A stretch of DNA of 12,715 bases from assembly GCA_039181495.1 (NCBI GenBank), contig JBCDCP010000087.1, forward strand, positions 1 to 12,715. The letters run 5' to 3'. The translations under genes were made by a program, and so were the position numbers. How positions within the stretch are numbered: the first letter of the stretch is position 1; each line of letters begins with the position of its first letter. The notes under the pieces are model-generated. The model saw only the letters and a program-made list of their open reading frames with translations, was not told where the DNA came from and ran no database searches. Positions 6,498 through 12,715 of this stretch are shown here, piece after piece. Source of the DNA: JBCDCP01 sp039181495. GTDB lineage: Bacteria; Pseudomonadota; Alphaproteobacteria; Rhizobiales; Tepidamorphaceae.

Positions 6498-6983
6498 ATG
6501 AAACGTTTTTCCACCAGCCGGCATGTGGCTCACGGGGCGTCCGATATGTTTGCTCTGGTAGCCGACGTCGAGCGGTATCCCGAATTCGTGCCGCTCTGTC
6601 AGGGGCTGCGCATCCGCAAGCGTCAGCCGATCGGCATCAAGCGATCGGATGGCGGTGAAGACCGAACTGGTGAACTTCTCATCGCCGACATGACGGTCGC
6701 CTATAAAGTGCTGCGTGAGACCTTTACCAGCGAGGTTCGGCTCGATCCGGAGGGAAACCGGATTGATGTCCGCTACATCGACGGCCCGTTTCAGTCGCTG
6801 AACAATGTGTGGCGGTTCATGCCTCAAGCCGCAGGTGGCTCGGTTGTTGATTTTTCGATTGCCTATGCATTCCGCAGCCGCACGTTCCAGGTTGTTGCTG
6901 GCGCCGTCTTCGACCGCGCGTTTCAGCGCTTCGCCGAAGCCTTTGAGGCCCGTGCAGATCGCATTTACGGTCGTGCCGCCTGA
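6498..6983 (+). CDS. RatA/Coq10-type START-domain protein (putative ubiquinone-binding)
   Basis: A 161-residue polyketide cyclase/START-like protein of the Coq10/RatA (YfjG) family. Typical blocks are FALVADVERYPEFVPLC (18-34), ADMTVAYKVLRETFTSEV (63-80) and DGPFQSLNNVWRF (95-107), with a C-terminal amphipathic helix (FDRAFQRFAEAFEARADRIY). Family members in alphaproteobacteria and mitochondria bind or deliver ubiquinone; the E. coli relative was described as the RatA ribosome-associated toxin, and many database names follow that. The ubiquinone-binding role seems more likely here, but the sequence alone does not decide it. It starts 11 nt after lipA and is probably co-transcribed. Its last 19 bp overlap the 3' end of cinA on the opposite strand. 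Confidence 0.9.
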   Translation: MKRFSTSRHVAHGASDMFALVADVERYPEFVPLCQGLRIRKRQPIGIKRSDGGEDRTGELLIADMTVAYKVLRETFTSEVRLDPEGNRIDVRYIDGPFQSLNNVWRFMPQAAGGSVVDFSIAYAFRSRTFQVVAGAVFDRAFQRFAEAFEARADRIYGRAA

Positions 6984-7489
6984 TCAGGGATCTGATCGGC
7001 TGCCACTGCCAGCATCTCAAGCGCTACCTTCACGCTCTCAAGCCTGACTTGCCGTCGTCCGAGGTCTCCAAACCGCTCCTCGCGATGCGCGGTCTCCAGC
7101 CCTTGGGCTGCGCAGGCGAAGTGGACAAGACCAACGGGCTTCTGCGCACTACCGCCACCCGGGCCGGCAATGCCGGTGATCGAGACGCAGATGTCCGCAG
7201 ATAAGGGCTCCCGGCCACCCTCGGCCATGGCGGATGCGACCGCCTGCGATACCGCGCCATGCTCGTTCAGCATCTCTTCGGGAACATGGGCCAGCTTCTG
7301 CTTGGCTTCGTTGGAATAGGTCACCAGCCCGCCAGTCATGGCATGAGATGAACCGGCAATCTCGGTCAACGTACCGGCCACCAGACCGCCGGTGCAGGAT
7401 TCAACGGTACCGATCATCACGCTCTTGGCGGCACATGCTTCGAGAATGCCCGCTGCGAGCGCTTGCAGTGCCTCTGGCGTCACGGTCAC
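6965..7489 (-). CDS. cinA: CinA family protein (CinA C-terminal / nicotinamide-nucleotide amidase domain)
   Basis: A 174-residue protein made only of the CinA C-terminal domain. Characteristic blocks are the catalytic-serine motif ESCTGG (30-35, S31), GGLVTYSNEAK (53-63), GAVSQAVASAMAEGGR (78-93) and the glycine-rich ITGIAGPGGG (104-113). Proteins of this form (PncC type) hydrolyse nicotinamide mononucleotide to nicotinic acid mononucleotide in NAD recycling. The N-terminal COG1058 domain of full-length CinA is absent, which is normal for this subfamily. The start is GTG (complement of 7487-7489), overlapping the ispDF stop by 4 nt, which implies translational coupling to ispDF. Its 3' end overlaps the convergent RatA/Coq10-type gene by 19 bp. 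Confidence 0.93.
   Translation of the reverse strand: MTVTPEALQALAAGILEACAAKSVMIGTVESCTGGLVAGTLTEIAGSSHAMTGGLVTYSNEAKQKLAHVPEEMLNEHGAVSQAVASAMAEGGREPLSADICVSITGIAGPGGGSAQKPVGLVHFACAAQGLETAHREERFGDLGRRQVRLESVKVALEMLAVAADQIPDQAARP
6980..6999. terminator. Hairpin within the convergent ratA/coq10-cinA overlap
   Basis: CTGATCAG (6980-6987) and CTGATCGG (6992-6999) form an 8-bp stem (one G-T wobble) with a GGAT loop. The core GATCAG/CTGATC arms are perfect. The stem includes the stop codon of the + strand gene (6981-6983) and lies inside the 3' coding end of cinA on the other strand. It has no T-tract on either side, so intrinsic termination is only a possibility. It is the only structured element I see at this head-on junction. 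Confidence 0.35.
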
Positions 7490-8727
7490 GTCCCGTCTCC
7501 TGATGGTGCCGGTACAGCAATCGTTGCGGTTGCGTAGGCCGCAATCCCTTCACTACGTCCTGTAAAACCGAGCCGCTCGGTGGTGGTGGCTTTGACCGAA
7601 ACACGATTGACTGTGATGCCGAGCAGACTAGCGATCCGCTCTCGCATGGCATCGCGGTGCGGACCAATTTTCGGGCGTTCGCAGGCAAAGGTCAGATCAA
7701 CGAAACGGATCTCGCCATTATGCTCAGCCACCAGACGGACCGCTTCTTTCAGGAAGATCGCTGAGTCCGCACCCTTCCATTTTGCATCCGATGGCGGGAA
7801 ATGGCTGCCAATGTCCCCGGCAGCGAGTCCACCCAATAGCGCATCGGTAATCGCATGTAGGCCAACATCGGCGTCAGAATGCCCGGTAAGCGTCTTATCA
7901 TGGGCGATCTGAATACCGCCAAGTGCGATCTCTGAGCCCGACTCGAGACGGTGGACGTCAAAACCCTGCCCAACACGCGTCTCCATAGTCGTTGCCTCCA
8001 ACAGATTGCGCTCGGCTGCTGCAAAATCCGAGTCATAGGTCAGCTTGCTATTCTCACGATCGCCATCAACAAGCCTGACTGTGAGGTCTGCGCGCGTGGC
8101 GATTGCCGCATCGTCGGTCAGCTCCGTGGCGTCATCATCGATCGCTGAGAGATGCGCTGCATGAATGGCACCAAGGCGAAAGACCTGTGGAGTCTGCACG
8201 GCGAATGTGTTGCCTCGATCCACGTCTCCGTCAATCATGCCCGACGACAAACTGCGTTTCAGGGTGTCGGTGCTGGGAAGTGCCGGAACAGCACCATCCG
8301 CACCATTCAACGCCGAAGCAAGCCGATTGATCAGGGCCGGCGAGATGAATGGCCGTGCTGCATCGTGGATGAATACAAGAGTATCCGGTTCGACCGATTC
8401 CGAATGGAGACTGTCGAGGCCGCAAGAGACGCTTTCCTGTCGTGACGCGCCGCCGTGAACAGGAGGTAAGACACGTTCTATTGCGTCATCGTCAATCTCG
8501 GTCAGGACTCGAGCGAATTCGGCCTCATCATCAGGATGAATGACCGGCAGCACACGCATGTGTGGCCCTGCGGCCAGCAACGCCTCAATACTGCGGGCTA
8601 AGACCGTTTTTTCGCCCAGCTTCCGGTATTGCTTGGCCGGCGCTGTTCCGGTTGGAGCTGCAGCCCGGGTACCGCGCCCTGCCGCAACAAGCAATCCGAT
8701 CCATCTTGGTTCAGACGATTCCGTCAT
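7486..8727 (-). CDS. ispDF: Bifunctional IspDF: MEP cytidylyltransferase / MEcPP synthase
   Basis: A 413-residue fusion of two non-consecutive MEP-pathway enzymes. The N-terminal half (about 1-235) is IspD, which makes CDP-methylerythritol: nucleotide-binding LLVAAGRGTR (12-21, R21), K32 in APAKQY, and HDAARPF (121-127). The C-terminal half (about 250-407) is IspF, which forms the cyclic diphosphate: metal ligands D257 and H259 in GQGFDVHR and H291 in GHSDADVGLHAI, then DIGSHFPP (305-312) and KATTTERLGFTGRSEGIAAYA (379-399). The short Ala/Glu-rich joint (NLLEATTMETR) marks the fusion point. IspDF fusions are widespread in alphaproteobacteria. The start ATG has a weak RBS (GCAGG). The gene is divergent from dusB and overlaps cinA by 4 nt. 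Confidence 0.98.
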   Translation of the reverse strand: MTESSEPRWIGLLVAAGRGTRAAAPTGTAPAKQYRKLGEKTVLARSIEALLAAGPHMRVLPVIHPDDEAEFARVLTEIDDDAIERVLPPVHGGASRQESVSCGLDSLHSESVEPDTLVFIHDAARPFISPALINRLASALNGADGAVPALPSTDTLKRSLSSGMIDGDVDRGNTFAVQTPQVFRLGAIHAAHLSAIDDDATELTDDAAIATRADLTVRLVDGDRENSKLTYDSDFAAAERNLLEATTMETRVGQGFDVHRLESGSEIALGGIQIAHDKTLTGHSDADVGLHAITDALLGGLAAGDIGSHFPPSDAKWKGADSAIFLKEAVRLVAEHNGEIRFVDLTFACERPKIGPHRDAMRERIASLLGITVNRVSVKATTTERLGFTGRSEGIAAYATATIAVPAPSGDGT

Positions 8728-8809
8728 CGGCCTGCGTCTTGTTCGCAGCTAGGAGCTCTAAAATCATGGATGGACACGCTTTTTTTGTCCCAGCGTAGGG
8801 GAATGTCGC

Positions 8810-8824
8810 TTGCATTGCCTGCAA
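8810..8824. repeat. Perfect 15-bp dyad TTGCA-N5-TGCAA upstream of dusB
   Basis: TTGCA (8810-8814), TTGCC (8815-8819), TGCAA (8820-8824): the outer arms are perfectly inverted. It lies about 77 nt before the dusB ATG and 19 nt upstream of the start of the NtrC-like dyad. The half-site spacing (TGCA-N5-TGCA) is too short for NtrC, so it is a different operator, part of a promoter, or chance. The regulator is unknown. Confidence 0.35.
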
Positions 8825-8843
8825 AGTGTGCGGTAGTCAAAAA

Positions 8844-8860
8844 TGCACAGTAATTATGCA
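8844..8860. promoter_or_regulatory. Putative NtrC-binding site upstream of dusB-ntrBC
   Basis: TGCACAGTAATTATGCA is a 17-bp dyad that matches the enterobacterial NtrC consensus TGCACCAWWWTGGTGCA at 13 of 17 positions, including both outer TGCA blocks and the fifth base C. The symmetry extends to 19 bp (ATGCA...TGCAT, 8843-8861). It lies 40 bp before the dusB ATG and next to the minus-strand TTGACT facing ispDF. From knowledge of rhizobial and related dusB (nifR3/ORF1)-ntrBC operons, NtrC autoregulation, often repression, is expected at this place. Binding here is inferred. Confidence 0.6.
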
Positions 8861-8900
8861 TCAGACTTTTTGGACTCGTTTCGGAGACGCGTTTTAGAGC

Positions 8901-10016
8901 ATGGCGGACCAACTGCAAGCAAGCCGTTCCGACGGCGTTGAACGCTGCCAGTCAGCGCTGAAGCAGCCACCGTCGGCTCCGTCCATTGCTGGCAGTGCGA
9001 TCCGCTATCGCAATCCGGTTCTACTCGCTCCCATGTCAGGTGTCACTGATGCACCATTCCGTAATCTCGCGTTCAAGTTCGGGGCAGGGGCTGTCATCTC
9101 GGAAATGGTCGCCAGCCGCGGGCTTTGCACCGGCCAGGCCGAGATGGTGCTAAAGGCAAGTAACGCCGGGATCAGGCCGAATATCGTTCAGTTGGCAGGT
9201 CGCGAGCCGGAGTGGATGGCTGAAGCAACGCGCATCGTGATTGATGCCGGTGCTGATGTTGTCGATATCAATATGGGTTGTCCGGCCCGGAAAGTGACGA
9301 GTGGTTACTCGGGATCGGCGCTGATGCGTGAACCCGATCTTGCACGTCGGCTGATCGAAGCGACTGTATGCGCGGCGCAGAAGCATAATGTGCCGGTGAC
9401 GCTCAAGATGCGGCTTGGCTGGGATGACGATACCCGAAATGCCGCTGACGTGGCACGCATGGCAGCCGACTGCGGTGTCGAATTGTTCACGGTTCATGGC
9501 AGGACACGCTGCCAGTTCTACAAAGGCGTCGCCGATTGGCCTGCGGTCGCCGAGGTGGTGGACGCGGTCACGCAACCAGTCGTCGTGAACGGCGACATCG
9601 GCGATATTGCATCGGCGCGGATGGCGTTGGAGCAATCCGGAGCATCAGCGATCATGGTCGGTCGGGCCGCTTACGGAAAGCCATGGCTCGCCGGCGCGCT
9701 GTCAACTGCGCTTGAAACTGGGGCGGACATTCTAGTCGAGCCGTCGGCTGCACAGCGCTTAGACATAGCCCGAGCGCACCTTGAGGCGTTGCTTAGCCAT
9801 TACGGCATTCATCTCGGTTTGCGCTCAGCGCGAAAACACCTGGCCTGGTATCTTGATCCTTTGGCCGGTCGTTCGCCCTGGATTGGCGCCATGCGACAGG
9901 ACATCGTGCGCTGTGACGATCCCGACCGTGTGATGGGTTGCCTAGCCCAAATCGGTCAAAGGCTCGCTGATGGTGACGAAAGCCACGCTGTAACGCCAGA
10001 TGCGGTCGCAGCCTGA
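8901..10016 (+). CDS. dusB: tRNA dihydrouridine synthase (DusB/NifR3)
   Basis: A 371-residue FMN enzyme that reduces uridines in the D-loop of tRNAs. Landmarks are LLAPMSGVTDAPFR (41-54), EMVASRGL (68-75), NIVQLAGREPEWM (94-106), the catalytic cysteine C127 in DINMGCPARKV, TLKMRLGW, ELFTVHGRTRCQFYKG, VVNGDI, and the FMN-phosphate block SAIMVGRAAYGKPW. About 33 residues before IRYRNPVLLAPMSG are Ser/Gln-rich and appear to extend beyond the family's usual start, but no other in-frame ATG, GTG or TTG that I can see lies between, so the ATG at 8901 is kept. As in many alphaproteobacteria the gene leads the ntrBC operon (hence the old name nifR3). Its TGA overlaps the ntrB ATG by one base (TGATG), implying translational coupling. 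Confidence 0.97.
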   Translation: MADQLQASRSDGVERCQSALKQPPSAPSIAGSAIRYRNPVLLAPMSGVTDAPFRNLAFKFGAGAVISEMVASRGLCTGQAEMVLKASNAGIRPNIVQLAGREPEWMAEATRIVIDAGADVVDINMGCPARKVTSGYSGSALMREPDLARRLIEATVCAAQKHNVPVTLKMRLGWDDDTRNAADVARMAADCGVELFTVHGRTRCQFYKGVADWPAVAEVVDAVTQPVVVNGDIGDIASARMALEQSGASAIMVGRAAYGKPWLAGALSTALETGADILVEPSAAQRLDIARAHLEALLSHYGIHLGLRSARKHLAWYLDPLAGRSPWIGAMRQDIVRCDDPDRVMGCLAQIGQRLADGDESHAVTPDAVAA

Positions 10017-11173
10017 TGGCAGAGCATGCCGTAACGCACAGCACCCGGTCCAGCTTTCTAGAAGCCGTTCTTGCGTCGGTTCCGATGCCGATCCTGGTCG
10101 TGGATCCGGATAATCGGATCTGCTTTGCCAATGATGCTGCCGAAGCATTTCTGCAATTGAGCCGATCGCAGCTCTCACGTGAACAGCTGAAGGCCATTCT
10201 ACCGTTTGGCAGCCCCCTGTTTGGCATGCTCGACGAAGTGCGCAGCAACGATGCAACGTTCCGCGAACACAGGCTCGATCTTTCGACACCACGCACCGGC
10301 AAGGATCTCGTCTGCGATCTCTATGCAGCGCCGCTACCAGATCGCCCAGGCGAAGTCGTCCTGCTGCTGCAGCCGCAATCGCTGGCGGACAAGTTCAACC
10401 GTCAACTCAGCCATCGCGGCGCGGCGCGCAGCGTTACCGGGCTGGCGGCTGTGCTGGCCCACGAGATCAAGAATCCGCTTTCGGGTATTCGCGGTGCAGC
10501 GCAGTTGCTCGACGGGACGGTGGCGGAGCAAGACCGTGTGTTCACCGCCCTGATCCGCGATGAGACGGACCGCATCGTCAAGCTCGTCGACCGTATGGAG
10601 GTGTTCTCCGATCAGCGCCCGATCGAACGTGAATCGGTGAACATCCATGAGGTGTTCGAGCGCGTGAAGCAGATTGCCGAGGCCGGGTTTGCCAGCCACA
10701 TCCGATTTGTTGAACGTTATGACCCCTCATTGCCGGCAGTGTACGGCAATAAGGACCAGCTCATTCAGGTATTTCTCAACCTGGTCAAGAATGCCGCCGA
10801 AGCGATCGGCTCCGAGGCCAGCGGCGGTGAAATCACCATAACGAGCGCGTTTCGACCGGGGATCCGTCTATCGGTCGCCGGCAGTCGCGAGAGACTACAG
10901 CTGCCGTTAGAATTCAGCATTCAGGACAATGGGCACGGCGTGAACCCGGACCTGCTGCCCTACCTCTTTGACCCGTTCGTGACGACCAAGAGCTCAGGCA
11001 CAGGCCTGGGACTAGCCCTTGTCGCCAAGCTGGTAGGCGATCATGGCGGAGTCATCGAGTGCGAGTCTGTGCCTGGTCGGACAGCTTTCACCGTTCTTCT
11101 TCCAAAATTCAGTCCCGCCGCCAGCCGACATCGGCGCGGCGGCAGTGCCACTCGTGATGAGGTGCAATCCTAA
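10016..11173 (+). CDS. ntrB: Nitrogen regulation sensor histidine kinase NtrB
   Basis: A 385-residue cytoplasmic histidine kinase with no membrane segment. It has an N-terminal PAS domain (about 14-120, SFLEAVLASVPMPILVVDPDNRICFANDAAEAFL) and a HisKA domain with the phosphorylated histidine H149 in VLAHEIKNPLSGIRGAAQLL. The HATPase domain has the N box (NLVKNAAEA, N259), G1 (DNGHG, 304-308), the F-box (LFDPFVTTK) and G2 (GTGLGLA, 328-334). In the family NtrB phosphorylates or dephosphorylates NtrC according to the PII protein state, linking gene expression to nitrogen supply. The start overlaps the dusB stop, and ntrC begins 3 nt after its stop. The basic tail (RHRRGGSATRDEVQS) is unremarkable. 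Identification is firm. Confidence 0.97.
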   Translation: MAEHAVTHSTRSSFLEAVLASVPMPILVVDPDNRICFANDAAEAFLQLSRSQLSREQLKAILPFGSPLFGMLDEVRSNDATFREHRLDLSTPRTGKDLVCDLYAAPLPDRPGEVVLLLQPQSLADKFNRQLSHRGAARSVTGLAAVLAHEIKNPLSGIRGAAQLLDGTVAEQDRVFTALIRDETDRIVKLVDRMEVFSDQRPIERESVNIHEVFERVKQIAEAGFASHIRFVERYDPSLPAVYGNKDQLIQVFLNLVKNAAEAIGSEASGGEITITSAFRPGIRLSVAGSRERLQLPLEFSIQDNGHGVNPDLLPYLFDPFVTTKSSGTGLGLALVAKLVGDHGGVIECESVPGRTAFTVLLPKFSPAASRHRRGGSATRDEVQS

Positions 11174-11176
11174 GCC

Positions 11177-12625
11177 ATGGCCAACTCGACTATCCTTGTC
11201 GCTGATGACGATGCAGCGATCCGCACTGTGCTGAACCAGGCATTGTCGCGCGCGGGTTATCAGGTTCGCGTCACATCGAACGCGGCAACGCTGTGGCGCT
11301 GGGTTTCTGAGGGCGAAGGCGATCTTGTCATCACCGATGTCGTCATGCCCGATGAGAACGCATTCGATCTGATGCCGCGCATTCGGCGTCAGCGCGAGGG
11401 CCTGCCAATCATCGTCATGAGTGCCCAGAACACGTTCATGACCGCCATCCGAGCCTCGGAGCAGGGGGCCTACGAGTATCTGCCCAAACCATTCGATCTC
11501 AATGAGCTGATTGGCATCGTAGGCCGGGCCCTGTCCGCACCCAAGCCCAAACCCAAACCGCGCGCGGTGAATGATGACGACGCCGATGGGATGCCGCTCG
11601 TTGGCCGGTCACCGGCGATGCAGGAGATCTATCGGATTCTCGCGCGCCTGATGCAGACTGATTTGACCGTCCTGATCTCGGGCGAGTCGGGGACTGGCAA
11701 AGAGCTTGTTGCCAAGGCGCTGCACGATTTTGGCCGGCGCTCCAATGGCAGCTTTGTCGCTATCAACATGGCGGCGATCCCACGTGATCTTATCGAGGCC
11801 GAGCTTTTTGGTCACGAGAAAGGCGCATTCACCGGCGCGCAGGCCCGCAACAGCGGTCGGTTCGAGCAGGCTGAAGGTGGCACGCTTTTCCTTGATGAGA
11901 TCGGCGACATGCCGATGGAAGCACAGACACGGTTGCTGCGCGTGTTACAGCAGGGCGAATACACAACCGTCGGCGGACGCGTACCGATCAAGACCGACGT
12001 GCGGATCATCGCCGCCACCAACAAGGACGTGCGGCAACTTATTCAGCAGGGCATGTTCCGGGAGGACCTGTATTATCGTCTCAATGTCGTGCCGCTGCGA
12101 ATTCCGCCATTGCGCGAACGGCGCGAGGACATCCCGGATCTGGTTCGGCATTTCTTCAAGCTGGTCGCGGGCGAAGGCTTGCCGCTCAAACAAATCGACG
12201 GGCCAGCCCTTGAACTGCTGAGCCAGCACAACTGGCAGGGCAATGTCCGTGAGGTCGAGAATCTCGTGCGTCGCCTGGCGGCGCTGTATCCGCAGGAGAT
12301 AATCTCAGCCCAGATCATTGAGAGCGAGTTGAGCGAGCCTGTCAGTGGGCAGGCCGTTGGGCCCGCCGACCTGTCGCCTGATGATCTGCCAGGAGCTGTA
12401 GAAGCCTATCTGGCAGCCTATTTTCGGGAACATAAGGACCGGCTCCCGCCGCCGGGCCTGTATCATCGCGTGCTGCGCATGGTTGAGCCGCCGTTGATCG
12501 GCGTCGCCTTGGCGGCGACCCACGGCAATCAGATCCGCGCAGCGGAACTGCTTGGCGTCAACCGAAACACTCTGCGCAAGAAGATACGCGAACTGGAAAT
12601 TCCTGTGATGCGTGGAACGAAATGA
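11177..12625 (+). CDS. ntrC: Nitrogen regulation response regulator NtrC (sigma-54 activator)
   Basis: A 482-residue NtrC. The receiver domain (1-~120) has acidic residues D10/D11/D12, the phosphoacceptor D54 in VITDVVMP, and K104 in LPKPF. A Lys-Pro linker (PKPKPKP, 122-128) follows. The AAA+ domain (about 140-370) has Walker A GESGTGKE (169-176), the sigma-54 loop GAFTGA (216-221), Walker B GGTLFLDEI (234-242), and arginine-finger candidates R295 and R301 in FREDLYYRLN. The C-terminal Fis-type helix-turn-helix is AATHGNQIRAAELLGVNRNTLRKKIREL, preceded by the LPPPGLYHRVLRMVE segment common to alphaproteobacterial NtrC. Intact GAFTGA indicates true sigma-54 activation. It is expected to work with NtrB and to bind the dyad before dusB. 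Confidence 0.98.
   Translation: MANSTILVADDDAAIRTVLNQALSRAGYQVRVTSNAATLWRWVSEGEGDLVITDVVMPDENAFDLMPRIRRQREGLPIIVMSAQNTFMTAIRASEQGAYEYLPKPFDLNELIGIVGRALSAPKPKPKPRAVNDDDADGMPLVGRSPAMQEIYRILARLMQTDLTVLISGESGTGKELVAKALHDFGRRSNGSFVAINMAAIPRDLIEAELFGHEKGAFTGAQARNSGRFEQAEGGTLFLDEIGDMPMEAQTRLLRVLQQGEYTTVGGRVPIKTDVRIIAATNKDVRQLIQQGMFREDLYYRLNVVPLRIPPLRERREDIPDLVRHFFKLVAGEGLPLKQIDGPALELLSQHNWQGNVREVENLVRRLAALYPQEIISAQIIESELSEPVSGQAVGPADLSPDDLPGAVEAYLAAYFREHKDRLPPPGLYHRVLRMVEPPLIGVALAATHGNQIRAAELLGVNRNTLRKKIRELEIPVMRGTK
11540..11557 (+). repeat. ntrC: Three tandem hexamers in the NtrC linker
   Basis: CCCAAG-CCCAAA-CCCAAA, three near-identical 6-bp units in frame, encode Pro-Lys repeats in the hinge between the receiver and AAA+ domains. 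Unit gain or loss by slippage would keep the frame and change hinge length by two residues. Confidence 0.6.
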
Positions 12626-12715
12626 TGATTCCTCGCCACACCTGTGCCATAATCGCAACAAAAGACGGCAGCCTCATGCCCTAAGCGCTTTGACTGGAAA
12701 GCCTGGTCTTGCTCG
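12626..12715. promoter_or_regulatory. Region after ntrC with candidate ntrY promoter signals
   Basis: No gene is visible in these 90 bases and I see no terminator for ntrC. An extended -10 element, TGC-CATAAT (12645-12653, CATAAT matching TATAAT at 5 of 6), lacks a good -35. Further on, TTGACT (12690-12695) is a good -35 whose -10 would fall beyond the window. In related genomes ntrY-ntrX follows ntrC, so these could drive ntrYX; this is inference. Confidence 0.35.

Larger units (their letters stand above)
8728..8900. promoter_or_regulatory. Divergent control region between ispDF and dusB-ntrBC
   Basis: This 173-bp gap must hold the promoters for both directions. On the minus strand a good -35 element, TTGACT (complement of 8835-8840), points toward ispDF, but no good -10 follows at 16-18 nt. 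On the plus strand no strong sigma-70 pair is evident; TTGCCTG (8815-8821) followed by GGTAGTCA (8832-8839) is a weak alphaproteobacterial-type match. An inverted repeat GGACA (8772-8776) / TGTCC (8786-8790) would form a hairpin with an A-rich loop in the ispDF leader. Two dyads, at 8810-8824 and 8843-8861, are listed separately. The dusB start has only a weak RBS (AGAG next to the ATG, or GGAG at 8883-8886). No coding ORF is credible here. Confidence 0.6.

Noticed and set aside
8779..8786. A T7 run as part of an intrinsic terminator
   Set aside because: No stable GC stem precedes it on the + strand, and no + strand gene ends nearby.
8724..8918. A 64-codon minus-strand frame spanning the ispDF-dusB control region
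   Set aside because: It overlaps the starts of both flanking genes and the likely promoters and has no RBS; its sequence looks random.
8901..8999. N-terminal extension of DusB as a separate small peptide or targeting signal
   Set aside because: No stop separates it from DusB and it is not hydrophobic; it looks like a poorly conserved extension.
12676..12684. ATG as the start of ntrY
   Set aside because: The frame closes at once (ATG-CCC-TAA); the true start must lie beyond the window or use another codon.

Overview
This window is a stretch of core chromosome from an alphaproteobacterium, most like Hyphomicrobiales (Rhizobiales) and relatives. Three things support this: the protein sequences (rhizobial-type PdhC, LpdA, LipA and NtrC), the fused IspDF enzyme, and the gene order pdhB-pdhC-lpdA-glsB-lipA-ratA/coq10-cinA-ispDF-dusB-ntrB-ntrC. 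By eye the G+C content is about 60 %. I see no mobile element, CRISPR array, tRNA or rRNA, and no sign of recent transfer. The assignment to an order is inference; I cannot name a genus.

Positions 1-6983 (+ strand) hold a pyruvate dehydrogenase / lipoate cluster: the 3' end of pdhB (E1 beta), an 82-aa two-helix membrane protein, pdhC (E2), a 175-aa single-span membrane protein, a YdcH/DUF465 protein, a GNAT acetyltransferase, lpdA (E3), a GlsB/YeaQ-type small membrane protein, lipA (lipoyl synthase) and a RatA/Coq10-type START-domain protein. Gaps are 11-92 nt, so much of this could be one transcript. PdhB, PdhC and LpdA are subunits of one complex, and LipA makes the lipoyl group carried by PdhC. 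The two membrane ORFs, YdcH and the GNAT protein are the parts whose role is not explained.

Positions 6965-8727 (- strand) hold ispDF followed by cinA, which overlap by 4 nt. The 3' end of cinA overlaps the 3' end of the ratA/coq10-like gene by 19 bp, tail to tail. IspDF carries out two steps of the MEP isoprenoid pathway.

Positions 8728-8900 are a divergent control region. It contains a 17-bp dyad at 8844-8860 that closely resembles an NtrC operator. Positions 8901-12625 (+ strand) hold the tightly packed dusB-ntrB-ntrC operon: a tRNA dihydrouridine synthase and the nitrogen two-component system. The last 90 bases hold no gene; ntrY would be expected next and promoter-like signals are visible there.

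The points most worth checking are the putative NtrC autoregulatory site before dusB-ntrBC, and the 175-aa membrane ORF that lies in the same reading frame as pdhC just four sense codons after its UGA stop. The structured intercistronic region before pdhC and the convergent overlap with a hairpin are also of interest. I found no clearly new multi-gene system.
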